Below, one piece after another: positions 18,561-27,410 of a stretch of DNA of 55,453 nucleotides. The translations under genes were made by a program, and so were the position numbers. Position 1 is the first letter of the stretch; every line of letters starts with the position of its first letter. Below the pieces are notes generated by a model, which saw only the letters and a program-made list of their open reading frames with translations, had not been told where the DNA came from and made no database searches. This DNA is from Bacteroidia bacterium Ga0077558. GTDB lineage: Bacteria; Bacteroidota; Bacteroidia; Chitinophagales; Chitinophagaceae. The stretch is taken from assembly GCA_001464625.1 (NCBI GenBank), contig LNFJ01000068.1:1-55453 (forward strand). Reading direction: 5' to 3'.

Positions 18561-19613
18561 TTAACTGAATTTAACAATTCTTCCTTCCTTCATACTCTCC
18601 AACGCTGCTTCGATAATTCTTGTATTCTTAATGCCATCGGCGGCTGGAACAGGGTTTTCGCCTTTTCCGGTCAATGCTTTATATACATCATCATAATACC
18701 CCATGTAATTCCCGGGAGTTGATGTTGTTTCTTTACGCACCACTTCGCCATTTATTTCTGTATGCAATAATCCATCTGGTGATGATGGACCGGCACACCA
18801 GCTTTCTAAAGATGGTTTTACTCCTGCTAATAATTGTTGCTCCTGCATATCTGACCGTTGCTGCAAAAAACTTCCTTTCATGCCATGCAATACATAGGCA
18901 TAGGTTGATTCTCTGGCAATCACTGTTGCTTTTAACCGTACTCTTAACCTATCGTAATAAAAAAGCATTTCAAAATAATCCGGCACGGCTACATCGTCTC
19001 TCATTTTTATTAAGTCAGCAAATAATGCATTAGGAAAACCAAATAATTGAATGGCCTGGTCAACCAAATGTGGAGACAGATCAAATAGATTACCGGCACC
19101 AGGCATGGCACCTTCTTTATGTTGTTTGCCGCCAAATGCTGGCCGGTAACGGTCGTAGCGAATTTCTACTTCTCTTATTTCTCCCAAAAGATTTTGCTCC
19201 ACTACATTTTTTACCGCACGGTAATCGCCATCATACCGGCGATTTTGATAAACACTTAGGAACAAATTATTTTTTTCTGCCAAAGCCGTTAATTCTTCGG
19301 CTTCTTTTACGGTAATAGCAAAAGGCTTTTCAATCACCATATTCTTACCCGATTGCAATACCAGCTTCGCTTGTTCAAAATGCAAATGCGTTGGCGTATT
19401 CACCGCTATCAATTCCAACTCTTTATCGGCACATAATTCTTCAACCGAACGATATAATTTTGAATTCGGGTATCGTTCTCTCGAATCAGTATTGTTTCGT
19501 TCAACAATTGCTGCTAATTCATATCCCGGATGTGCTTCGAGAAATGGTGCATGGAAAAGTTTGCCGCTCATGCCATAAGAGCAAATACCTGTTTTGATTT
19601 TTGATTCGGACAT
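18561..19613 (-). CDS. Gfo/Idh/MocA family NAD(P)-dependent oxidoreductase
   Basis: A 350-residue dehydrogenase. The N-terminal Rossmann fold starts KTGICSYGMSGK (a GxGxxG variant) and the domain closes with the conserved MVIEKPFAITVKEAEEL, whose EKP Lys-Pro is the family hallmark. The C-terminal half is the substrate-binding beta-sheet domain with H in LSPHLVDQAIQLFG. Substrates in this family are usually sugars or inositols; the specific one cannot be read here. It lies directly upstream of dacB on the same strand with a short gap, but a functional link is not obvious. The region upstream of its start carries copy 1 of the two-copy hairpin element. Confidence 0.92.
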   Translation of the reverse strand: MSESKIKTGICSYGMSGKLFHAPFLEAHPGYELAAIVERNNTDSRERYPNSKLYRSVEELCADKELELIAVNTPTHLHFEQAKLVLQSGKNMVIEKPFAITVKEAEELTALAEKNNLFLSVYQNRRYDGDYRAVKNVVEQNLLGEIREVEIRYDRYRPAFGGKQHKEGAMPGAGNLFDLSPHLVDQAIQLFGFPNALFADLIKMRDDVAVPDYFEMLFYYDRLRVRLKATVIARESTYAYVLHGMKGSFLQQRSDMQEQQLLAGVKPSLESWCAGPSSPDGLLHTEINGEVVRKETTSTPGNYMGYYDDVYKALTGKGENPVPAADGIKNTRIIEAALESMKEGRIVKFS

Positions 19614-19629
19614 ACTGTATTTATGTTGA

Positions 19630-19718
19630 GTAATGAACAGAAAGATGAAGAGTGATTAATTTATTCTCTTCCACCGGAAGAAAATAAATTAACAGACCTT
19701 TGGTCGAAACGAAGATGC
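19630..19718 (+). repeat. Two-copy hairpin element, copy 1
   Basis: About 90% identical to 29013-29102 by eye. It contains 7-bp-periodic lead-in sequence, a hairpin with arms TTAATTTATT (19656-19665) and AATAAATTAA (19683-19692) enclosing CTTCC-ACC-GGAAG, then a second small hairpin GACC-TTT-GGTC (19695-19705). Compared with copy 2 the outer arms differ by one T-A versus C-G change on both sides, which preserves pairing. Confidence 0.85.
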
Positions 19719-19759
19719 CATGAAAAACTAAAGCTTGGTACATAACAATTGACTCAAGA

Positions 19760-19780
19760 CCTGCCTACCGGACAGGCAGG
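19760..19780. repeat. Short GC-rich palindrome
   Basis: Perfect 7-bp arms CCTGCCT and AGGCAGG around ACCGGAC. A related shorter palindrome (CTGCC-GTTA-GGCAG) occurs at 49634-49647. It lies 12 bp downstream of the arginase-like gene's stop, so it may help terminate transcription, but no T-run follows. Confidence 0.6.
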
Positions 19781-19792
19781 CTCCGAACTATC

Positions 19793-20926
19793 CTACCCTC
19801 TCTCCTGTGCCCTCAACCATCTCTCCGGTATCTCGTTGCTGCTGGCTAATAAATAATCTTTGTAGCTGCAGGCAATAAATTTTTTATCGGGCAATTGCAT
19901 CCACCAGCGTCCTGTTTTTTTGCTTTGCAGAAAAATAGTGTCTACTTCTGCAAAGGCCATGTGATATTCATTGAACGAATCTTTTTCATCCAACGCTGCC
20001 TCTCTCCTGCTTCGGCTACGGCCATCCAGCACATACCAAAGCATATTACTGATCTGTTTTGCCGTCAGTTCATCTTTATCATGCTGCACATCATAACCAT
20101 AAATACCGATGCTGTTTACATTGGGGCTCATGCCAGCATATTGCATCAGCACACAAGCTTCTTCCCCATTCAATCCATTGGGTGAAACCGTATTGGCTGG
20201 TGCATAAGAATTGGCAATAGCTGTTATGTCGAATGAAAAAAGATTGCTGTTTCGAATTACCGGCTCCATCTCATCAATATTTTCTTTTACACTTCCCACC
20301 CGGTAGCAATCAAAACGTAGCTTATCCATCGTTTCCAGCATTCGTGGATGCACATAATAACTTTGAAAAGCTATATGATTATAATGACGTAGAAAATTCG
20401 GCTCTCCCGTCAGCATTTCCATTAAAAAATTTTCATGCTTAAATGGAGATTCAAGATTCAGATCGATCAATGCATCTACGCAACTTGCTTCAATTAATTT
20501 TTTGTTTTCTGCATAGGCGTTGTATTGCGAAAGTGTCAGATCATGCGAGCCACCGAGAATGACAACTGTCTTTCCATCACCCATTAATTCCTGCACCACT
20601 GTTTTTAATGCCGCATATGAATCGGTATAGAGAGATCCAACTTTAATATTCCCTACATCGGCAATTTTTATGTCCTGGTGCCAATAAAACAACGAGTAAA
20701 AATGTCGGCGAATAATATCTGGTGCTTCACTATGGCCATGTATCAATCCACTACCCCGCTGCTCTCCACATCCAACAATTACAATTTGTGCTTCATCCAG
20801 GTCAGGAAATTCTTCGCTGTACACACTGATTATTTTTCCCAATTGCCCATCCTTATACCCTTCGTCGTGGGATATTTCGTGGAGATTTACGGGAGAAAGG
20901 AAGTCCGAAATGTTTAGATGATCCAT
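19793..20926 (-). CDS. Arginase/formimidoylglutamase-superfamily protein with degenerate metal site
   Basis: The 377-residue protein has the ureohydrolase fold landmarks: GGSHDLTLSQYNAY (the GGxH loop), a middle strand DALIDLNLESP, and SFDITAIANSYAPANTVSPNGLNGEEAC. In active arginases the two metal-binding strands read DxHxD and SFDxD. Here they read DxNxE and SFDIT, so most Mn ligands are missing. A Bacteroidota group of such proteins is usually annotated formimidoylglutamase, but catalysis is doubtful from the residues seen. No hut genes lie nearby. It diverges from pheS with 84 bp between starts. A structural or regulatory role is possible. Confidence 0.85.
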   Translation of the reverse strand: MDHLNISDFLSPVNLHEISHDEGYKDGQLGKIISVYSEEFPDLDEAQIVIVGCGEQRGSGLIHGHSEAPDIIRRHFYSLFYWHQDIKIADVGNIKVGSLYTDSYAALKTVVQELMGDGKTVVILGGSHDLTLSQYNAYAENKKLIEASCVDALIDLNLESPFKHENFLMEMLTGEPNFLRHYNHIAFQSYYVHPRMLETMDKLRFDCYRVGSVKENIDEMEPVIRNSNLFSFDITAIANSYAPANTVSPNGLNGEEACVLMQYAGMSPNVNSIGIYGYDVQHDKDELTAKQISNMLWYVLDGRSRSRREAALDEKDSFNEYHMAFAEVDTIFLQSKKTGRWWMQLPDKKFIACSYKDYLLASSNEIPERWLRAQERG

Positions 20927-20997
20927 ATCTACAAAGCTAAGGGTAAAGGAGAAAAAAGTGTGGTTTCACGCAGAGTTCGCCACTACTCTCCATTTCT

Positions 20998-21005
20998 TAT
21001 CTTTG
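20998..21005 (+). promoter_or_regulatory. Bacteroidota -7 promoter box of pheS
   Basis: TATCTTTG is an exact TAnnTTTG match ending 5 bp before the ATG at 21011. Transcription would begin at or next to the start codon, which predicts a leaderless pheS mRNA. No clear -33 element was seen. Confidence 0.5.
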
Positions 21006-21010
21006 CCGCC

Positions 21011-22042
21011 ATGGAAAATTTGTTGAAACAAATAGAGAGTCATAAAAGTGAGATAGCTGCTTTTTCTGCAACAGATGCTACCGCAGTAGAAGAATTCCGC
21101 ATCAAATACCTCGGCACCAAAGGGCTTGTGAAAATCATCATGGGCGAAATGAAAAATGTGGCCCCCGAAAACAAAAAAGAAGCCGGGCAATTACTCAACG
21201 AGTTCAAGGTTTTTGTGGAAACAAAGTTTGAAGAACTTAAAGGGTCGACTGTTAATGGGCAAGAGTCAACTGCCAATACAATAGACCTTAGTTTACCCGG
21301 CGATACATTACCAATCGGATCAAGACATCCGGTGGTATTAATGAGAAACCGTATCGTTTCTATTTTTCAGCGGTTAGGTTTTGCGGTAGCAGACGGACCT
21401 GAGATAGAAGACGACTGGCATAATTTCGGCGCATTGAATTTACCGGCGCATCACCCTGCAAGAGATATGCAGGATACATTTTATATACAGCAAAATCCAG
21501 ATTGGGTATTACGTACCCACACCAGTAATGTGCAGATACGGGAAATGGAAAAAGGGAAATTGCCAATCCGTGTGGTCATCCCCGGTCGTGTATATAGAAA
21601 TGAAACAGTGAGTGCAAGAAGCCATTGCTTCTTTCACCAGGTAGAAGGATTGTATATTGATGAAAATGTTTCCTTCGCCGATTTAAAGCAAACACTTTAC
21701 TTTTTTGTAAAAGAAATGTATGGCAAAGATGTAAAAGTTCGTTTCCGTCCGTCCTATTTTCCATTCACTGAACCCAGTGCAGAGATGGATGTAAGTTGTT
21801 TTATTTGCGGCGGCAGCGGTTGCAATATTTGTAAAAAAACTGGTTGGGTTGAAATTTTAGGTTGCGGCATGGTGCACCCGAATGTATTGACCAACTGCGG
21901 CATCGATCCTAATAAATATACCGGCTTTGCATTTGGCATGGGTATCGAACGTCCTGCCATGTTGAAATACGGTATCAATGATATCCGTCTGTTCAGCGAA
22001 AATGATGTGCGGTTTTTAAAGCAGTTTACCTCGGCGATATAA
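21011..22042 (+). CDS. pheS: Phenylalanine--tRNA ligase alpha subunit
   Basis: PheS is the catalytic subunit of the alpha2beta2 enzyme that charges tRNA-Phe. Residues 1-80 form the tRNA-binding coiled coil. The class II core follows after LPGD, with motif 2 (RTHTSNVQIREME and PGRVYRNETVSARSHCFFHQVEGLY) and motif 3 (GFAFGMGIERPAMLKYGI). I start at the ATG at 21011 (MENLLKQIESHK), because an upstream extension from 20918 is not family-like and a promoter box lies between. The linker before the core (STVNGQESTANT) is low-complexity and its DNA has hints of 7-bp periodicity. pheT is not adjacent, as is common in Bacteroidota. Confidence 0.96.
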   Translation: MENLLKQIESHKSEIAAFSATDATAVEEFRIKYLGTKGLVKIIMGEMKNVAPENKKEAGQLLNEFKVFVETKFEELKGSTVNGQESTANTIDLSLPGDTLPIGSRHPVVLMRNRIVSIFQRLGFAVADGPEIEDDWHNFGALNLPAHHPARDMQDTFYIQQNPDWVLRTHTSNVQIREMEKGKLPIRVVIPGRVYRNETVSARSHCFFHQVEGLYIDENVSFADLKQTLYFFVKEMYGKDVKVRFRPSYFPFTEPSAEMDVSCFICGGSGCNICKKTGWVEILGCGMVHPNVLTNCGIDPNKYTGFAFGMGIERPAMLKYGINDIRLFSENDVRFLKQFTSAI

Positions 22043-22053
22043 AGAGAGATTTC

Positions 22054-22081
22054 GGAGTTTTTAGTTAGAAGTTCGGAGTTG
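22054..22081 (+). repeat. Heptamer array after pheS
   Basis: Four contiguous 7-bp units: GGAGTTT, TTAGTTA, GAAGTTC, GGAGTTG, with AGTT recurring exactly every 7 bp. It begins 12 bp after the pheS stop. Confidence 0.75.
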
Positions 22082-22206
22082 GGTCGTTGAAAATTTATGT
22101 ATCCAACTGCATTGCTACTATCAACCCAATTGCGTCGCACACTTGTACTATATATCGCTACTGAGCATTATGAAATACTCTACACAATTTGCAAATCTCC
22201 CACAAA

Positions 22207-22227
22207 TGAACATTGCGTATTGAGCAT
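22207..22227 (+). repeat. Heptamer array between pheS and a porin-like gene
   Basis: Three contiguous units TGAACAT, TGCGTAT, TGAGCAT. On the other strand the words are ATGCTCA and ATGTTCA, which are the words of the array at 28905-28932. A looser set in the same style (TGAGCAT, TATGAAA, TACTCTA) starts at 22162. Confidence 0.6.
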
Positions 22228-22228
22228 T

Positions 22229-23116
22229 TTATTTCTTACTCTTAAAATAATATTTACCTCCCACTTCCACCGTACTATATTCAAAATCATTCAACCCTTG
22301 TTGAAAACGAAGTAGCAACCCAGTTTTATTTATTCTCCGTTGCGCTTCAGCTCTAAATACAACCGGCTTATCACCACTGTTTTCAATATATCCAAGATAG
22401 CCGGCCACATAAGATTTTATCAGCCAGTTCTTCGGAGTCCATTCTAACCCAGTACCAAACAAAAAAGCATCGTTCTGCCTGAAATCATCCTGCTCAATTT
22501 GCCATACATAAAAACCAGCCATGGCGATCCATTTTAATGGAATATTATTAAAGGGTTTTGCTGCTGATATATCAATATGGTAACCCATGCCATCAATAAA
22601 TCTGGCTGCGCCAAAACCGGATGAGGATGGTAAGCGATAGCCAACTCTGAGTGCCAGTTGTATATCTTTTCTCCAGCGATTAAAGATTTGAATATTGGTA
22701 TTCACCAACACATCGCCTCTTGCTTTTTTATCATTGTAAAATTGGTGATACACATGCCGTTCTTTTTTCAAGGCATCGCTCATTGTATAAAACTCATAAG
22801 GAATATAGGAGATGTCAAACGAAATAAGATCTTTCACCAAACAAAGATTACCATACAAGGCAATGCTTTGTGTTTTATCACCCTCCCTAAAATGAAACTG
22901 GCCTGTGATACCGGCCGTACTATTGCTATCAATACTGCCATTTGAAATAAACGGAACAGCCAACGCATTGGGCCCCATCCATGCAGCTCGTACTTTCATA
23001 TATTTCGACCAATGAGAAACACCATCCCAGTTTACGGTTTGGGCCCATTCGGCTTGTGTTTGTGCATTTGCCTGTAAAAGAAAAATGGATAGAAAAACAG
23101 GTAGAAAAAATTTCAT
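22229..23116 (-). CDS. Predicted outer-membrane beta-barrel protein, 295 aa
   Basis: A signal peptide (FLSIFLLQANAQ) is followed by a chain rich in alternating polar and aromatic residues, with a typical barrel C-terminus (FEYSTVEVGGKYYFKSKK). No cysteine pair or enzymatic motif stands out. The internal text (FNRWRKDIQLALRVGYRLPSS..., FLFGTGLEWTPKNW) reads as beta-hairpins. I do not recognise a specific family. The outer-membrane location is inferred from pattern only. It ends close to the heptamer array at 22207-22227 and faces pheS. Confidence 0.65.
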   Translation of the reverse strand: MKFFLPVFLSIFLLQANAQTQAEWAQTVNWDGVSHWSKYMKVRAAWMGPNALAVPFISNGSIDSNSTAGITGQFHFREGDKTQSIALYGNLCLVKDLISFDISYIPYEFYTMSDALKKERHVYHQFYNDKKARGDVLVNTNIQIFNRWRKDIQLALRVGYRLPSSSGFGAARFIDGMGYHIDISAAKPFNNIPLKWIAMAGFYVWQIEQDDFRQNDAFLFGTGLEWTPKNWLIKSYVAGYLGYIENSGDKPVVFRAEAQRRINKTGLLLRFQQGLNDFEYSTVEVGGKYYFKSKK

Positions 23117-23159
23117 TGCAGTAATTAAAAACCTAAAATATCCTTATTTGCTGAAACAA

Positions 23160-23190
23160 CAAAGGCTGCCCGCAGACAGCCTTTGAAAAA
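23160..23190 (-). terminator. Terminator hairpin
   Basis: Arms CAAAGGCTG and CAGCCTTTG around CCCGCAGA. On the minus strand it lies just after the stop of the 130-aa membrane protein gene; the A-run that follows on the plus strand lies before the hairpin in minus-strand transcripts. Confidence 0.6.
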
Positions 23191-23205
23191 AATATATTTA
23201 AATAG

Positions 23206-23598
23206 TTATGACCTTGGGTGATATATAGCAAGAATAAGAGACCCTACTAACATCATCCACATGCCAACTCCAAATCCTTTTATCCTTTCCATGATATCAA
23301 TATCCGTATCTATCATAGGTCGAATAAGCAGGTATAATAGTGCTAGTAATGGAAGAATTGCCCATAAACCCCTGCCCAAAATATAATTGTTGTTATTTAA
23401 CGCACCAATAAGAAGTATTAACCCTGATAAAGGAATCAGAATCCATAAATATTTCATTAGCATATTTTCAATTCCCGTGCCATATGATGGTAATTGTACA
23501 GCATCAAATGCACTCATACTTCCAGAAGAACCAATAGGAAGAAAAAAGCTGGCTATTAATACCACCGCCAGGATGATGGTGAATAATTTTCGGTTCAT
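23206..23598 (-). CDS. Small integral membrane protein, 130 aa
   Basis: I start at the ATG at 23598 (MNRKLFTIILAVVLIASFF), since the upstream extension is polar and unlike a signal. The protein is almost entirely hydrophobic, with about four membrane spans: LFTIILAVVLIASFFLP, YLWILIPLSGLILLIGA, GLWAILPLLALLYLLI, and MWMMLVGSLILAIY. Short polar loops include a DTDIDIMERIKG stretch. No family is recognised. It directly follows a second multi-span protein on the same strand and the two are probably co-transcribed. Confidence 0.6.
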   Translation of the reverse strand: MNRKLFTIILAVVLIASFFLPIGSSGSMSAFDAVQLPSYGTGIENMLMKYLWILIPLSGLILLIGALNNNNYILGRGLWAILPLLALLYLLIRPMIDTDIDIMERIKGFGVGMWMMLVGSLILAIYHPRS

Positions 23599-23645
23599 GT
23601 TGGTGTTGGTTTTATGGTTAAAAATGTATTGAGAATTAAGCAATG

Positions 23646-24263
23646 TTAAGTTTTTGAGGCTGACATTCTCTTATAACAAAAAAAAGCTGCTGCCAGAAAC
23701 GCAATGACCGCAATGTAAAACCACGTTGTAAATGCAAGAGTGAATTTTGCATCTCCCATACCCAATGAATCGGCACCCTCACTTACTTTATCTGCTGCTT
23801 GTTTAGCCATACCGTCATTAAACCATTTTTTTATATCAAGCATGAAGGCGATTAATGCTCCTGCCGCCACTATTCCGGAAACCATCGCTACTCTCATTCC
23901 GGTTTTCGCTTCTGTTAATGAAAGAAATAAACCCAATGCGCCAAGTCCTAATGCAGCAATAATAAAATACTGAGCATTAACTGCTTTACTGCTATTTGCT
24001 TTAGAACCCATATCTCCCATCATATCTTTTCCATAACCACCTGCAAGTTGCCAATCCTTTCCTAATGCAAAGCGCAGTCCCGAATTATTCATAACAGCAG
24101 AGTTGCTGCATTTTATTTCTGAAAATGGCATAAAGAATAAAAGAACACCTATTACAAATGCAACAGTAGAAGGAATTTTGGTGCCGAACATACCCGGTGC
24201 TTCTGAAGCCGGTGCATAAACTGGTGAAGATGTTTGGGGTGTGGTTGGTTGGTTAAGGTCCAT
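23646..24263 (-). CDS. Multi-span membrane protein, 205 aa
   Basis: The N-terminus is a Pro/Ser/Thr-rich cytosolic tail (MDLNQPTTPQTSSPVYAPAS). About four hydrophobic segments follow: VAFVIGVLLFFMPF, YFIIAALGLGALGLFLSL, VAMVSGIVAAGALIAFML and FYIAVIAFLAAAFFCY. A loop between segments 1 and 2 (SEIKCSNSAVMNNSGLRFALGKDW) carries a single Cys. No known domain is recognised. It is probably the first gene of a two-gene unit with the small membrane protein downstream, and diverges from the acyl-CoA dehydrogenase gene. Confidence 0.6.
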   Translation of the reverse strand: MDLNQPTTPQTSSPVYAPASEAPGMFGTKIPSTVAFVIGVLLFFMPFSEIKCSNSAVMNNSGLRFALGKDWQLAGGYGKDMMGDMGSKANSSKAVNAQYFIIAALGLGALGLFLSLTEAKTGMRVAMVSGIVAAGALIAFMLDIKKWFNDGMAKQAADKVSEGADSLGMGDAKFTLAFTTWFYIAVIAFLAAAFFCYKRMSASKT

Positions 24264-24373
24264 ACAAGAAATTTTTCTTTAAGGTAAGAGAAACTTGCCA
24301 TAAATCAGTGTATCTGGTATTGGGAGTTCATAAAGCCTGCATAACTATCTTTACACCCGTAAATTTACCAGCA

Positions 24374-25219
24374 ATGATTATTAATAGTATTTGCGTTTGC
24401 GGAGCCGGCACCATGGGTTCGGGTATTGCACAAGCGGCAGCGCAGGCTGGTTTTCATACTATTTTGTATGAATTAAATACAGCTGTACTGGAGAAAGCAA
24501 AAACCAGCATCCAAACAAACCTTCAATCATTAGTAAAAAAAGAAAAAATTACAGTTGAAGAGGGAGATAAAATTTTTCAACGAATTCTTTTTACCTCCGA
24601 TATTCAAGTTTGTCTGGCAGATATTTTTATTGAAGCAATAGTAGAAAAACTACCCATAAAGATTTCACTATTTAATCAATTGGCAGAGTTAAATCATAGC
24701 GAATGTATTTTTTGCAGCAATACTTCTTCGCTGCCAATTACAGCTATTGCCGCACAGGTAAAAAATCCGGAACGGGTAATTGGTATGCACTTTTTTAATC
24801 CGGCTACTATCATGAAATTGGTGGAAGTAGTCAATACTGAATATACTTCGCCGAATGTAACCACCACAATAATTGAGTTAGCAAAACAAATGGGTAAAAC
24901 ACCTGTTATCTGCAAAGATTCACCTGGCTTTATTGTAAACCGTGTGGCAAGACCATATTATATAGAATCATTGCGGACAGCAGAAGAAGGAGAAGTTAGT
25001 TTTGAACAAACGGATCGTTTGTTAGAAGCCAGCGGATTTAAAATGGGGCCATTCAAACTAATGGATCTGATCGGCAATGATATTAACTATGCCGTTAGTT
25101 GTTCTGTATATGAGCAAATGAATAATCCGGAACGTTTAAAACCTTCCTATATACAAGAGCAAAAAGTAAAAGAAGGGAAGTTGGGGAAAAAATCAGGAGA
25201 AGGATATTATAGCTATTAA
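24374..25219 (+). CDS. 3-hydroxybutyryl-CoA (3-hydroxyacyl-CoA) dehydrogenase
   Basis: The enzyme oxidises 3-hydroxyacyl-CoA with NAD+ in fatty-acid or butyrate metabolism. The NAD-binding motif is CGAGTMGSGIAQ at the N-terminus. The catalytic His sits in MHFFNPATIMKLVEVV, with the paired SNTSSLPI and the partner Asn in the DLIGNDIN stretch. The C-terminal domain ends in KLGKKSGEGYYSY, as expected. I begin at the ATG at 24374, because the 22 residues before it in the longer frame are not family-like. Length 281 is normal. An SDR gene starts 11 bp after the stop, so the two are in one operon. Confidence 0.94.
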   Translation: MIINSICVCGAGTMGSGIAQAAAQAGFHTILYELNTAVLEKAKTSIQTNLQSLVKKEKITVEEGDKIFQRILFTSDIQVCLADIFIEAIVEKLPIKISLFNQLAELNHSECIFCSNTSSLPITAIAAQVKNPERVIGMHFFNPATIMKLVEVVNTEYTSPNVTTTIIELAKQMGKTPVICKDSPGFIVNRVARPYYIESLRTAEEGEVSFEQTDRLLEASGFKMGPFKLMDLIGNDINYAVSCSVYEQMNNPERLKPSYIQEQKVKEGKLGKKSGEGYYSY

Positions 25220-25230
25220 CTTAATTAACC

Positions 25231-26229
25231 ATGGTATTAGTAACTGGCGGTACTGGCTTTTTGGGCTCCTACATCATTAAACTATTGATAGAAAAAGGAA
25301 ATAAAGTACGAGCTATTCGTCGTGGCACTAAAACTCCTTTCTGGATCACTAAAGAAATTAATGAGAAAGTAGAATGGGTGGAAGGTGATATACTTGATGT
25401 AGTATCATTAGAAGATGCTATGGAAGGCATTGATACTGTTATTCATTCGGCAGCTACAGTTTCTTTTAGTAAGAAAGACAGAGCCTCCATGTATCATACC
25501 AATATTGAAGGAACAGCGAATGTGGTGAATATTGCATTAGAGAAAAGTATTAAGCGGTTTGTACATATCAGTTCGGTTGCAGCATTGGGAAGAACAACAA
25601 CCGGCGGCCATGTAAATGAAGAAAAGAAATGGGAAGATAGTAAAGCCAACACCCATTATGGCATTAGTAAATTCAAATCGGAGTTGCAAGTTTGGCGTGG
25701 AATGAGCGAAGGATTGAATGCAGTGATTCTCAATCCGAGTACTATTCTTGGCTATGGCGATTGGCATAGCAGCAGTGCAGGCCTTTTTAAAAATATACAT
25801 AATGGATTTAAATGGTACACATCAGGTATCAATGGATTTGTAGATGTGGAAGACGTAGCGAAAGCGACTTTATTATTAATGGAAAGTGATATTTCAGAAC
25901 AACGATTTGTAGTAAGCGGTGATACCTGGACCTTTAGAAAACTGCAGGATACTATTGCAGAAAATTTTAATAAGAAGAAACCGTCCAAACATGCCACTCC
26001 ATTTATATTGTCTGTAGCCTGGCGGGTGGAAAAAATAAAATCATTTTTCTCTGGCAAAAAACCAATGCTCACCAAAGAAAGTGCAAGGGTGGCCCAAAGC
26101 AAAACCAGGTTTGATAATGATAAAATACTAAAGACATTTCCGGGATTTTCCTTTACCCCATTGGAAGAAACAATAAAAAAGGCCTGTAAAAACTACCTTG
26201 GCACTATTCATGACGTGCAACCCAAGTAA
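25231..26229 (+). CDS. NAD-dependent epimerase/dehydratase, extended SDR (dihydroflavonol-4-reductase-like)
   Basis: The protein has a Rossmann motif TGGTGFLGSYI at residues 5-15, the catalytic Y-x-x-x-K as YGISK, and an upstream Ser in VHISSVAALG. Its length of 332 fits the extended SDR class. The closest general type is the dihydroflavonol-4-reductase/cinnamoyl-CoA-reductase-like group, used in bacteria for varied carbonyl substrates; the actual substrate is unknown. It directly follows the 3-hydroxyacyl-CoA dehydrogenase gene and precedes a CarboxypepD-type protein gene by 39 bp, so all three may be co-transcribed. Confidence 0.9.
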   Translation: MVLVTGGTGFLGSYIIKLLIEKGNKVRAIRRGTKTPFWITKEINEKVEWVEGDILDVVSLEDAMEGIDTVIHSAATVSFSKKDRASMYHTNIEGTANVVNIALEKSIKRFVHISSVAALGRTTTGGHVNEEKKWEDSKANTHYGISKFKSELQVWRGMSEGLNAVILNPSTILGYGDWHSSSAGLFKNIHNGFKWYTSGINGFVDVEDVAKATLLLMESDISEQRFVVSGDTWTFRKLQDTIAENFNKKKPSKHATPFILSVAWRVEKIKSFFSGKKPMLTKESARVAQSKTRFDNDKILKTFPGFSFTPLEETIKKACKNYLGTIHDVQPK

Positions 26230-26268
26230 TAAGAACTGTATCTTTAAGCCATACAAGAAATATATTCT

Positions 26269-27336
26269 ATGAAGTTCATTGTCCCACTTTTCATTTTCCT
26301 TTTTACTTCAGTAATTGCTCAGTCGCAGGTTGTTATTTCCGGAGTAGTGCTTGACTCTGCTACCCGTGAGCCATTGGCCGGCACTAGTGTATTTGCTCAA
26401 AACACTACATTAGGAACCACCAGTAATAAAGATGGCGAATTCTCAATCTCCCTTAAGTCTGGCGGGTATGAATTGATATTTAGTTTTACCGGTTATAAAA
26501 ACCAGGAAGTACGCATTACCGAAAACAAAAATGAGCGATTGGAAATTCTGTTGGTGAAAGAAGATAAATCTATGGGAGAAGTGGTGATACAAAGCAGCAA
26601 CGAGGTAAAAGATGGATGGGAGAAGTATGGCGATTTTTTTCTGGGTCATTTTATTGGCAACACACCATTTGCAAGTGAGTGCAGTATTCAAAACAAAGAA
26701 GCCGTTCGCTTTTTTTATTACAAACGAACTGATAAATTAAAAGTATTGGTAACCGAGCCGCTTGTTATTAGTAATGAAGCGTTGGGGTATGATCTGCGTT
26801 ACCAATTAGATTCTTTCGTTTACTATTATAAAACAGATATTAGTTCTTACAGAGGTACTTGTTTCTTTTCCGAAAAAATGGGAACAGTAAGTACTGCTAT
26901 GAAATGGAAAGCCAATAGAGAAAAAGCCTATGCCGGTTCCCGCATGCATTTTATGCGTTCGTATTACGACAGCACATTAAAAGAATCTGGTTTTACTATT
27001 TCTCTTATTAATGATGATAAAAAAACATTCGGCTTGTTGACCAAACCATACCTGCCAAAATATTATTCTGTTTCCGACACATTAGATGAAGTGGGAATAC
27101 AGTTTCCGGATAAAATAAGTGTGGCCTATATAAAGGCAGTACCCGAAAATACTTATCTAAAACAATTTAACCTGCCAATGGATGTAGGAGTGCAGGTTTC
27201 GTATGTGGATGTATTGCGACCAATCGCTATAAAAGAAAACGGATATTTTTATGAGCAGCGCAGTTGGATCAATCAGGGCTACTGGAGCTGGAAAAATGTA
27301 GCAGATCTGTTGCCGTATGATTACTGGCCGAATTAA
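26269..27336 (+). CDS. Exported CarboxypepD_reg-like domain protein
   Basis: A signal peptide (FLFTSVIAQSQ) precedes a CarboxypepD_reg-like beta-sandwich (about residues 22-100), recognisable by VVISGVVLDSATREPLAGTS and TSNKDGEFSISLKSGGYEL. These domains occur at the N-terminus of SusC-like receptors and in stand-alone Bacteroidota exported proteins. The remaining ~250 residues are unlike a TonB barrel and are not recognised; they are rich in aromatic residues. The protein probably stays in the periplasm or outer membrane. A large stem (27374-27410) follows between it and lpxD. Confidence 0.8.
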   Translation: MKFIVPLFIFLFTSVIAQSQVVISGVVLDSATREPLAGTSVFAQNTTLGTTSNKDGEFSISLKSGGYELIFSFTGYKNQEVRITENKNERLEILLVKEDKSMGEVVIQSSNEVKDGWEKYGDFFLGHFIGNTPFASECSIQNKEAVRFFYYKRTDKLKVLVTEPLVISNEALGYDLRYQLDSFVYYYKTDISSYRGTCFFSEKMGTVSTAMKWKANREKAYAGSRMHFMRSYYDSTLKESGFTISLINDDKKTFGLLTKPYLPKYYSVSDTLDEVGIQFPDKISVAYIKAVPENTYLKQFNLPMDVGVQVSYVDVLRPIAIKENGYFYEQRSWINQGYWSWKNVADLLPYDYWPN

Positions 27337-27373
27337 TGTACATTTTTACATGGAAGAATTTAATTAAAGGCGC

Positions 27374-27410
27374 AAAGTAAGTCTGCAATAAGTAATGACA
27401 GATTTACTTT
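27374..27410. terminator. Hairpin between convergent genes
   Basis: Arms AAAGTAAGTCTG and CAGATTTACTTT pair over 12 bp with one G-T. The right arm overlaps the end of lpxD. There is no long T-run, so termination strength is uncertain. Confidence 0.5.

Noticed and set aside
22097..22315. 72-codon plus-strand open frame overlapping the end of the porin-like gene
   Set aside because: It runs over heptamer repeats and the opposite strand of a better gene; no protein character.
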